Assembly (NCBI GenBank): GCA_023146365.1
Contig: JAGLCE010000034.1
Coordinates: forward strand, 1-64,000
Length of the DNA stretch: 64,000 nt
Source: Endozoicomonadaceae bacterium
GTDB lineage: Bacteria > Pseudomonadota > Gammaproteobacteria > Pseudomonadales > Endozoicomonadaceae
Direction: 5' to 3'
Part shown: in pieces, positions 57,002 through 64,000 of the stretch
How the letters are laid out: the number at the start of each line of letters is the position of its first letter
How positions within the stretch are numbered: the first letter of the stretch is position 1
Notes under the pieces: model-generated
Databases searched by the model: none
Told to the model about the DNA's origin: nothing
The model's input: the letters and a program-made list of their open reading frames with translations, nothing else
Program-made: the position numbers and the translations under genes

Positions 57002-58453
57002 ATGAAGTTTATTATCAAACTGTTCTCCGAGATCACTATAAAAAGCACGCCGGTTCGCAAGCGCTTTGTGAAACAGCTGAGACGAAATATTCGTAATGTT
57101 TGCAGGCCACTGGATGAGCAAATTACAGCGACAGGCACCTGGGATATTATTTACGTGGAAACAGTGTTGTCAGAGCGGCCGGATATCGATCAGCTGTCAG
57201 AACGCCTCTGCTGTATCCCAGGGATTCATCAGGTGCTGGAAGTCGCAGAGCACCCGCTGACTGATATAGAGGATATCCTTGAGAAAGCAGCCGCTGTTTG
57301 GTTAGACGCACTGACCGACAAAACCTTTGCCGTGAGGGTTCACCGTTCCGGCAATCATGATTTCCGCTCTATTGATGTGGAGCGGCTTGTCGGTGGTGGC
57401 TTGATAGAACGCTCAAAGGCGGCGGGGGTTCGGTTGAAAAATCCCGATATTAAGGTGGAAATAGAAATTAAAAATGATTGTTACTTTATGGTGCAACGCC
57501 GTCTGAATGGTTTGGGTGGTTATCCACTGGGTACTCAGGATCCGGTTTTATCGCTGATTTCCGGCGGGTTCGATTCCACGGTATCCAGCTTTCTGATGTC
57601 ACGTCGAGGAATGACAACCCACTTCTGCTTTTTTAACCTGGGTGGTCATGCCCATGAGCTGGCAGTGAAAGAGGTCGCCTACTATCTCTGGAGTCAATAT
57701 GCCGCTTCGCACCGAGTGCGCTTTGTCACGATTCCGTTTGAAGGAGTGGTGGAAGAGATTCTCAACAAGATCGAAAACTCGCAGATGGGCGTTATCCTGA
57801 AACGAATGATGTTGCGTGCTGCCACGGCGGTGGCCAAAGAGATGAAGATTCAAGCATTGGTGACGGGTGAAGCCATCGCCCAGGTGTCGAGTCAGACATT
57901 GCCGAATCTGGCGGTGATTGATTCAGTGACGGATATGCTGGTTCTGCGTCCGCTGATTACTATGGACAAGCAGGACATTATTAATGTTGCTTCACGCATC
58001 GGCACCGAAGTATTCGCCAAGAACATTCCTGAATACTGCGCGGTGATCTCGAAAAAACCGACCACTTGTGCCAAACCGGCGAAAATCATGGCAGAAGAAG
58101 CGCACTTTAATGTTTCGGTGATGGATGCCGCTATTGAGAGCCGGCGCACTGTTTCGGTGCATGATATTATTGCCGATGACTTGACCCGTGAAGCCGTGGA
58201 AGTGGTCAGCCAGGTCGGCAAAAACGAAATCATCATTGATATTCGGCACCCATCGGAAGAGGAGATCAAGCCTTTCACCTTGCCGAATCACAAGGCGCTA
58301 ACCATACCATTTTATCAGCTAGCCACCCGTTTCTCGGAGCTGGATGCCGGTAACTATTACCTGCTCTATTGTGAAAAAGGGTTAATGAGTCAGCTTCACG
58401 CCATGCACCTGCGTGATGCTGGCCATGATAATGTAGGTGTTTACCAGCCCTGA
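57002..58453 (+). CDS. thiI: tRNA 4-thiouridine synthetase/thiamine sulfurtransferase ThiI
   Basis: The 483-residue enzyme makes s4U8 in tRNA and supplies sulfur for the thiamine thiazole. It has an N-terminal ferredoxin-like/THUMP region, a PP-loop SGGFDST (about 185), the EYC motif (Cys equivalent to E. coli C344) and a C-terminal rhodanese domain with the active Cys in LLYCEKGLMS. It is intact and lies directly before folA. Confidence 0.96.
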   Translation: MKFIIKLFSEITIKSTPVRKRFVKQLRRNIRNVCRPLDEQITATGTWDIIYVETVLSERPDIDQLSERLCCIPGIHQVLEVAEHPLTDIEDILEKAAAVWLDALTDKTFAVRVHRSGNHDFRSIDVERLVGGGLIERSKAAGVRLKNPDIKVEIEIKNDCYFMVQRRLNGLGGYPLGTQDPVLSLISGGFDSTVSSFLMSRRGMTTHFCFFNLGGHAHELAVKEVAYYLWSQYAASHRVRFVTIPFEGVVEEILNKIENSQMGVILKRMMLRAATAVAKEMKIQALVTGEAIAQVSSQTLPNLAVIDSVTDMLVLRPLITMDKQDIINVASRIGTEVFAKNIPEYCAVISKKPTTCAKPAKIMAEEAHFNVSVMDAAIESRRTVSVHDIIADDLTREAVEVVSQVGKNEIIIDIRHPSEEEIKPFTLPNHKALTIPFYQLATRFSELDAGNYYLLYCEKGLMSQLHAMHLRDAGHDNVGVYQP

Positions 58454-58485
58454 GTGACCGATATTTCTATGAGGAACAACAAACC

Positions 58486-58989
58486 ATGAAGTTAGCCATG
58501 ATTGCTGCGCTGGCAGAAAACAACACTATCGGCATTAACAACAAGCTACCGTGGCATCTGCCTGGCGATCTGCTCTATTTCAAGGCGATTACCATGGGCA
58601 AGCCCGTTATCATGGGGCGGAAAACTTTTGATTCGCTGGGTAAGCCGCTGTCGGGTCGTACCAATATTGTAATTACCCGTGATGGCGAGTATCAGCGGGA
58701 GGGTGTCTCGATAGTTTACAGCTTAGAGGAAGCGATGATATTGGCTGAAGATATTGCACTCATCAATGGCTATGAAGAGGCCATGGTGATTGGCGGTGAG
58801 CAGATTTATCGTAAGGCACTGCCTTTGGCGGATCGTCTCTACCTGACACGCATCCACCGTAGTGTTGAAGGCGATGCCTTCTTTCCGAAGCTGGAGCCGT
58901 CAGAATGGAAAGAAGTCGCATGTGAGGATCGGGTGGTCGAGGGCGAGGATGCGCTGGCTTACAGCTATCTAATCCTTGATCGTCGTTGA
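58486..58989 (+). CDS. folA: Dihydrofolate reductase
   Basis: The 167-residue DHFR has IAALAENNTIGINNKLPWHLPGD with the active-site acidic residue, then GRKTFDSLGKPLSGRTNIVITR and VIGGEQIY. GAGGAA precedes the ATG. It regenerates tetrahydrofolate for thymidylate and one-carbon metabolism. It is the target of trimethoprim-type inhibitors; no resistance-type variation is judged here. Confidence 0.96.
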   Translation: MKLAMIAALAENNTIGINNKLPWHLPGDLLYFKAITMGKPVIMGRKTFDSLGKPLSGRTNIVITRDGEYQREGVSIVYSLEEAMILAEDIALINGYEEAMVIGGEQIYRKALPLADRLYLTRIHRSVEGDAFFPKLEPSEWKEVACEDRVVEGEDALAYSYLILDRR

Positions 58990-59251
58990 CAATGACATTG
59001 AAAGTATGGTAGCTTGGGGCTAGACTGGTGTTGGGTCTATTTCCGTTTCGGTTTTCGGTGCTTCGCCCCGATACTGCGGTTTTTTAACGATTTTTGGTTG
59101 AGCCGCAAAGCTTGATAAAAAATCGGTAATATGTAATATGTAATTTGAGTGACATTTCATCGCAGTAAACGGCTGTTTCCATCATCATAATGGAGTTTCG
59201 ATAGATTTTGTGTCCTAAATTGTAAAGCTGGTTTATTAAGGACAAGAATCC

Positions 59252-61678
59252 ATGCGCTCTATTAATCATAGTCAATCAATTCATTTCCAGAAAGTTTTCA
59301 ACCAAAAAGCATGGGCTGATTTGTGCCATAAAAATGCAACCTTGCAGGATGTTGATCTTCATTCTCTAAGCCTTCCCAGAGGCACTATTCACAATAAAGC
59401 TGATGCACAATCCTACCTGAAAGACAGAACTATTACGCAAGAGTCGAATGCTTCTTGGTTCTCAAAGAAGAATGATCACAAAAAAAAGGATGCTGGGCGT
59501 CATATGTTTTCTGCCTATATCGAATACATAAGCCATGACGACCACTCGGCGGATGAAAAAAAGAGCCCTGCGGGGAATGTCACTGTTGATATGAATAATT
59601 CTCAACATTTTAGGGTGGCCTGTGCGTTTGTTGCTTCGGGTGTTTGCCGATTTAATAAGAATTTAGAATTGATATTCACCGATAGGGTGATCGATAAAAC
59701 GTTGGTTGAAGAAATTGATAGCTTACTTAACCATTCGGTGGTACGGCTGGCGTATTCATTTCTTGCCTTAAATATCAAACTGCCCAAAGGCTTTCTTGAA
59801 AAGGTTTTTATTCCGTATTTTGTGACGGAAATGGTTATTAATAATGTCAGCCTATCGGAAAATGATGCTCGTACGTTACTGAATGAAATTCTGGCTAGCG
59901 ATGGAGTGAAAATTATCCGAGAAGCAGATATCACACTTGAACATGTGATGGAGCTAAAAAACCGGTTATTGAACAATGGATATCTCCAGCCAGCAGCGGA
60001 TCAGAGTCTTTCATCAACGGAATCTCAGGAATCTCAGGAATCTCAGGAATCGCTACCCGACCATCGGCCACGCTTACCAAAACCCGTATCAAACTACCGC
60101 TGTGACCATGATGATACTTGGTTGATTACCTACCAGGTTGAACATCACCGATCCCTGCAAATTCTCAGTAATTTTGCTCAACGCATTAAGTTATGGGCGC
60201 AGCGGAACAAGCGAGTGATTGCTCTAGAGGCGGTCGAAGTGGTGAGCATCTCCATTATCGCCGGTGTTACCACGGGCGGTATTGGCGCGGCGATTTATCT
60301 AGCCAGCCAAATTGTTTACGATGTATTTCAGATGAGCATAGGGGTGTTGTTAACTAAGATAAAGACGAAGCTCCATCGTCGCAAGATAGGGATGGTTGAA
60401 GCCAAGATTGCTTCTCCCCTGTCCGGTGACTTTAGCTCTAATAAGACACTAGATAGTCGAGATGTTAAGGATATCAGTGATCTGAACGATCCCAGCGATC
60501 AAAAAAAACACCAAAATATCCATCGACTGCTGGACGGGACGGCATATCTGTCGAAAGAGCACGACCTGACCAAAATAACCAACCTGATAATAGGCATGAA
60601 AAAACTGTCCGACAAATTGATTGAACAGCAAAAAACCGCTGGCGATAGCCTGAAAAACCGCCTGCGATTTCAGCGATTGCAGGTCGTCGCTCGACGGTAT
60701 GCGGCTGAGTATGATTTGGCAGCGCAGAACTATGACAAGATGCTGGTGGCCGGAATACAAAAAACATCAGAACTGGACCATCGTTTTGAGAGTCTGTTTA
60801 CCAAAATGTGGGCACCGCTTAAGAGTATGCCAGATGATCAGCTAGCCTCGGTTCTGAATGAATCGGTCAATCATTCCTCAGTTAAAGGGCGCTGGTATCT
60901 CTCCAAGGTAGACGGTCTTGGCTGGATTCAGTCTGTCGTGTCAAAGAGCCCCAGTAATCTCAGTTCACGCATAATTGAGCAGCGTATTGGTCAAGTGATC
61001 CTAAGTCGGGACAAAGAAAAGCTAACGGAAAAGCTGGCTATGGCGTCGAACAAAGCTCGTCGGAAAATTGCCATAGTATCGGTGTGTTGCAAGAAAATCG
61101 GGCTTACTTACCTTTGGGAGCGCATTAAGCCTGCTCGAATGGCGAGTACGGTTGTGGCGGTGCTAGGGAAGCATCTGTCCAAAGGAACGAAGCCAGGCCT
61201 TGATTTGATAATACCGAACATACTGCCTTTCTGGGCTGGGGTTTTCGCCATTTTGTACACCGCGGGCCAGGTGGTTAATTTCCTCAACAACAAGGGTAAT
61301 CGGAAGAAGGCTGACAATGTCCAGAGCAAGATCAACAATGAGCTGGAGGATGATAAAGCCTTGTCAATGAGTGATTGGTTTGCGCTTCGACGGGAGGCCA
61401 AGCAGGAAAGTGATGGGTATGTGACAAAAATAAAGCAACTCATAGAGGTGCTGGATACCATGGAAGAGCTGGCCGCTGTTGAACTGCCTCTGGATCACAA
61501 TTCACCGAAATATAGAGAACATTTAATAAAAGTTACTACCTGTATGTTGAGCTATAAAAAACTGATGCATGAGCAAGAAGATCAGCTGTATGGGTCGGTC
61601 GGATTAATGCATCATACTAGCATGCAGTACAAATTACGCTTTGACCAGCAGCTACATTGCATACAGGTGGCGGATTAA
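59252..61678 (+). CDS. Large orphan protein with two membrane segments, candidate effector
   Basis: The 808-residue protein is not recognised. Residues about 330-360 (VSISIIAGVTTGGIGAAIYLASQIVY) and 650-675 (IIPNILPFWAGVFAILYTAGQVV) look membrane-embedded, each followed by a charged helical region with coiled-coil character. A three-copy 9-bp repeat encodes an SQE-rich patch at about 258-268. AAGGA precedes the ATG by about nine bases. GC is higher than in the other islands and the frame is intact, so it is probably functional. It lies alone between folA and prfC. Confidence 0.75.
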   Translation: MRSINHSQSIHFQKVFNQKAWADLCHKNATLQDVDLHSLSLPRGTIHNKADAQSYLKDRTITQESNASWFSKKNDHKKKDAGRHMFSAYIEYISHDDHSADEKKSPAGNVTVDMNNSQHFRVACAFVASGVCRFNKNLELIFTDRVIDKTLVEEIDSLLNHSVVRLAYSFLALNIKLPKGFLEKVFIPYFVTEMVINNVSLSENDARTLLNEILASDGVKIIREADITLEHVMELKNRLLNNGYLQPAADQSLSSTESQESQESQESLPDHRPRLPKPVSNYRCDHDDTWLITYQVEHHRSLQILSNFAQRIKLWAQRNKRVIALEAVEVVSISIIAGVTTGGIGAAIYLASQIVYDVFQMSIGVLLTKIKTKLHRRKIGMVEAKIASPLSGDFSSNKTLDSRDVKDISDLNDPSDQKKHQNIHRLLDGTAYLSKEHDLTKITNLIIGMKKLSDKLIEQQKTAGDSLKNRLRFQRLQVVARRYAAEYDLAAQNYDKMLVAGIQKTSELDHRFESLFTKMWAPLKSMPDDQLASVLNESVNHSSVKGRWYLSKVDGLGWIQSVVSKSPSNLSSRIIEQRIGQVILSRDKEKLTEKLAMASNKARRKIAIVSVCCKKIGLTYLWERIKPARMASTVVAVLGKHLSKGTKPGLDLIIPNILPFWAGVFAILYTAGQVVNFLNNKGNRKKADNVQSKINNELEDDKALSMSDWFALRREAKQESDGYVTKIKQLIEVLDTMEELAAVELPLDHNSPKYREHLIKVTTCMLSYKKLMHEQEDQLYGSVGLMHHTSMQYKLRFDQQLHCIQVAD
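60021..60047 (+). repeat. 9-bp in-frame tandem repeat
   Basis: Three perfect copies of AATCTCAGG encode a Ser-Gln-Glu patch; the unit length preserves the frame. Confidence 0.9.
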
Positions 61679-61907
61679 ACGACTCTGTTTATTCGAAGTG
61701 GAACGGGCAGTCTAGGTGGACTTCATCTCACGATCATGAGTTCATTAGGTAGTACCATCTCCATAAGGCTTGATTTGATCAGGATTCTGTTCATTTTCAA
61801 TGGCAAAAGTGGATGTGGGTTGGTTTATTGTTTCTATCTTAGATAAAAGCCTTTCGAGCTACGAGTATCGCTAATGAACACGACACCAATAGACGATTAG
61901 GTGAAGA

Positions 61908-63494
61908 TCAATGCTCGCGGATTGAGCGGAACACCACGTCCGGCCAACGCTCTTCCGTTAGAGTGAGATTAACGCGGGTAGTAGCTAGGTAGGTTAAATA
62001 ACCGCCACCGTCTTTCGCCAAGCTGCCGCCGCATTTGCGGCGGAACTCTTCCAGCTTACGGGCGTCGTCACCGTCTACCCAGCGGGCAGTGAATACCTTG
62101 ACTGGCTCATAAATGCAATCCACCTTGTACTCGTCCTTCAGACGCTGACGCACCACATCAAACTGCAGAACACCGACCGCCCCGAGGATTAAGTCGTTGT
62201 TATTTAGGGGCATAAAAAGCTGAGTTGCACCTTCTTCTGATAGCTGCTGTAACCCTTTCTGTAGTTGTTTCAATTTTAATGGATCTTTTAGTCGGACTCG
62301 CTTGAATAGCTCTGGAGCGAAGTGAGGGATGCCGGTGAAGCGCATCATTTCGCCTTCAGTGAACGTGTCACCGATCTGGATCGTGCCGTGGTTATGCAGA
62401 CCGATAATATCGCCGGACAACGCCTCCTCCACTTGGCGGCGGTCGCCAGCCAGAAAGGTGACGGCATCGGCAATTTTCACGTCCTTGCTGATTCTGGCGT
62501 GGCGCATTTTCATGTTGCGGGTGTATTTACCGGAGCAGATGCGCAAGAAGGCAATACGGTCACGATGGCGTGGATCCATATTAGCCTGAATCTTGAAAAC
62601 GAAGCCTGTGAACGTTGTTTCAGTGGGTTCGACCATACGGCTGTCGGTATGACGGGCAATGGGAGCTGGTGCCCATTGAATAAAATCATTTAGCATTTCG
62701 CGCACACCGAAGTTGCCCAGTGCTGTGCCGAAAAAGACCGGCGTCATTTGACCAGACAAGTACTTTTCAAGATCAAATGTGTGGCTGGCACCACGAACCA
62801 GTTCGATTTCATCCATGAGTTCTTCGTATAAATCACCCAAAAGTTTGCATGCTTCATCAGAGTTTAGTCCCTGAATACGGATGTCATCAGGGATCCGATC
62901 TCCTTGGCCCGGCGTAAAAACGTGAATAGTATCGGTATAAAGGTTGTAAATGCCTTTGAAACGCTTACCCATACTGATGGGCCAAGTGATTGGCGCACAC
63001 TGAATTTTCAGGATGGACTCAATCTCATCCATGACTTCGATCTGATCACGCACTTCACGGTCCATCTTGTTGATAAAGCTGAAGATGGGCGTGTTACGCA
63101 GGCGACAGACATCCATCAGCTTAATCGTTCGGTCTTCCACACCTTTGGCACCGTCGATCACCATCAGCACGGAGTCCACGGCTGTCAGGGTTCGGTAGGT
63201 ATCTTCGGAGAAATCCTCGTGCCCTGGAGTGTCGAGCAGGTTGACCATCTGTTCGCGGTAAGGGAATTGCATGACGGACGTGGTAATGGAAATACCCCGT
63301 TCTTGTTCCATTTTCATCCAGTCAGAGGTCGCCATCCGGCCACTTTTGCGACCTTTGACCGTACCCGCCATCTGAATGGCATTCCCGAACAGCAGCAGCT
63401 TTTCGGTGATGGTGGTCTTACCTGCATCAGGGTGGGAAATGATAGCAAACGTGCGTCGTTTATTGATTTCATTGATAAGGTTGCTATCTACCAT
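61908..63494 (-). CDS. prfC: Peptide chain release factor 3
   Basis: The 528-residue translational GTPase removes RF1/RF2 from the ribosome after termination. It shows [16 protein letters not shown] (P-loop), [12 protein letters not shown] (switch I), [18 protein letters not shown] (switch II), NKMD, and the C-terminal REH ending of RF3. The ATG at 63494 ([17 protein letters not shown]) best fits the family; an ATG at 63533 would add 13 unsupported residues. It is intact. Confidence 0.97.
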   Translation of the reverse strand: MVDSNLINEINKRRTFAIISHPDAGKTTITEKLLLFGNAIQMAGTVKGRKSGRMATSDWMKMEQERGISITTSVMQFPYREQMVNLLDTPGHEDFSEDTYRTLTAVDSVLMVIDGAKGVEDRTIKLMDVCRLRNTPIFSFINKMDREVRDQIEVMDEIESILKIQCAPITWPISMGKRFKGIYNLYTDTIHVFTPGQGDRIPDDIRIQGLNSDEACKLLGDLYEELMDEIELVRGASHTFDLEKYLSGQMTPVFFGTALGNFGVREMLNDFIQWAPAPIARHTDSRMVEPTETTFTGFVFKIQANMDPRHRDRIAFLRICSGKYTRNMKMRHARISKDVKIADAVTFLAGDRRQVEEALSGDIIGLHNHGTIQIGDTFTEGEMMRFTGIPHFAPELFKRVRLKDPLKLKQLQKGLQQLSEEGATQLFMPLNNNDLILGAVGVLQFDVVRQRLKDEYKVDCIYEPVKVFTARWVDGDDARKLEEFRRKCGGSLAKDGGGYLTYLATTRVNLTLTEERWPDVVFRSIREH

Positions 63495-63598
63495 GCACTT
63501 AAAACCTTTATTTACACTTAAATTCACAGCCATTTAAAAAACCACTTTTTATGCGTTAAAAAGTGAACTTGGGTATCTATTAATCAAATACTTATTTT

Positions 63599-64000
63599 TC
63601 AAGCCCCGACGAACTCTAATAAGGCACTAATATCGTGTTCGTCGGCTGCTCTAAGCGCTGCGATATATTGATTGCGGCGCTCATTCATAGCTTCCAGCCC
63701 GTAACCACCAGCCCTTTTGGCGAGTAAGTACCATGCTCAACCCAGTATTTGGCATCATCCAATAGTTGCCGCAATTGAATGGCAACTTGTATCGGATCGA
63801 CACCGATACTCTTTTCTGTGCGCCTGAGCGTGCCTGCCCATTTCCATGCGCTGCCAAACAAACGCTTGTGCAGTTCTAAAACAAAAGCTTCTGACAACAC
63901 ATGAGGGTTCTTTTGCTTATTCATCCACCTTAGACCTTCGGTAATACAGGCTTGCTCAAGCTGGTCTAGTAACATGCTTGAACTTCAGGCCATCCAGCTT
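63599..64000 (-). pseudogene. Fic/DOC-family mobile mystery protein B, doubly disrupted
   Basis: Read on the minus strand from the window edge, KLDGLKFKHVT is in one frame. The next part is one frame away (QLEQACITEGLRWMNKQ, VLELHKRLFGSAWKWAGTLRRTEKSIGVD, LDDAKYWVEHGTYSPK). The sequence then jumps to the C-terminus in a third position (AMNERRNQYIAALRAADEHDISALLEFVGA). The segment that should carry the catalytic HPFxxGNGR Fic motif is deleted. It is a dead copy of a toxin-like gene; its partner (mobile mystery protein A) would lie off the right edge, if present. Confidence 0.85.

Noticed and set aside
59030..59090. Rho-independent terminator after folA
   Set aside because: The GC-rich stretch before a T-run does not form a stem of acceptable pairing on inspection.
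1..64000. tRNA, rRNA and riboswitches
   Set aside because: No tRNA cloverleaf boxes, rRNA segments or known riboswitch cores were recognised by eye; tRNAscan-SE and Infernal would be decisive.

Overview
The window comes from a gammaproteobacterium of the Oceanospirillales/Hahellaceae type. The housekeeping gene order resembles Pseudomonas and Endozoicomonas: the proA-rsfS-rlmH-mrdA-rodA-mltB-rlpA-dacA-ybeD-lipB-lipA wall/lipoate cluster, holA-lptE, the rpsU-yqeY-dnaG-rpoD operon, glnA, thiI, folA and prfC. Between these conserved blocks lie AT-rich islands with large orphan proteins and eukaryote-like domains: a BIR/IAP protein, a mitochondria-eating-protein (MIEAP) domain, a FASTK/RAP-type protein, forkhead-like repeats and a NADAR half-domain. 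This mix, with mobile-element debris and broken genes, fits an intracellular or intranuclear symbiont/parasite of a marine animal such as a mollusc. 'Candidatus Endonucleobacter', reported to express host-derived apoptosis inhibitors, is the closest candidate I know, but that assignment is inference.

Layout. 0-18 kb: an OmpW tail, an RmlD-like protein with a degenerate active site, a hybrid sensor kinase, the proA-to-lipA block (nadD is missing between proA and rsfS, and ProA lacks its catalytic cysteine), an NSS transporter, and holA-lptE cut off from their usual neighbour leuS. 18-24.6 kb: first effector-like island (NADAR-tail protein, MIEAP-domain protein, two short ORFs, a membrane-anchored beta-helix-like protein). 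24.7-32.8 kb: arcB-arcC and a chlamydial-type V-ATPase operon in the order B-D-I-K-E-DUF2764, with no catalytic A subunit in the window. 33-38.6 kb: an 851-aa orphan, three decayed REP-associated transposases and the BIR gene. 38.9-43.1 kb: an integron remnant. It has a frameshifted intI, an attI-like junction, and one large cassette holding a Lamassu/ABC-three-component-like defence pair (DUF4297-type nuclease and Rad50-like ATPase, the latter frameshifted) that ends in half an attC site.

43.8-48.8 kb: the macromolecular-synthesis operon. 48.9-54.9 kb: second eukaryote-like island with the forkhead-like repeat protein (interrupted by one in-frame stop), a FASTK/RAP-type protein split by an 8-bp tandem repeat, a duplicated gene fragment and an IS3-type remnant. 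55-64 kb: glnA, thiI, folA, an 808-aa orphan with membrane segments, prfC, and a doubly damaged Fic/mobile-mystery-protein-B gene at the right edge.

Taken together, the core genes maintain wall, replication, transcription and nitrogen metabolism. The islands look like a host-manipulation set aimed at cell death (BIR), mitochondria (MIEAP), organellar RNA (RAP) and chromatin or transcription (forkhead-like). Short tandem repeats, four of them three-copy arrays of different 8-bp units, recur in the decayed regions and coincide with two broken reading frames.
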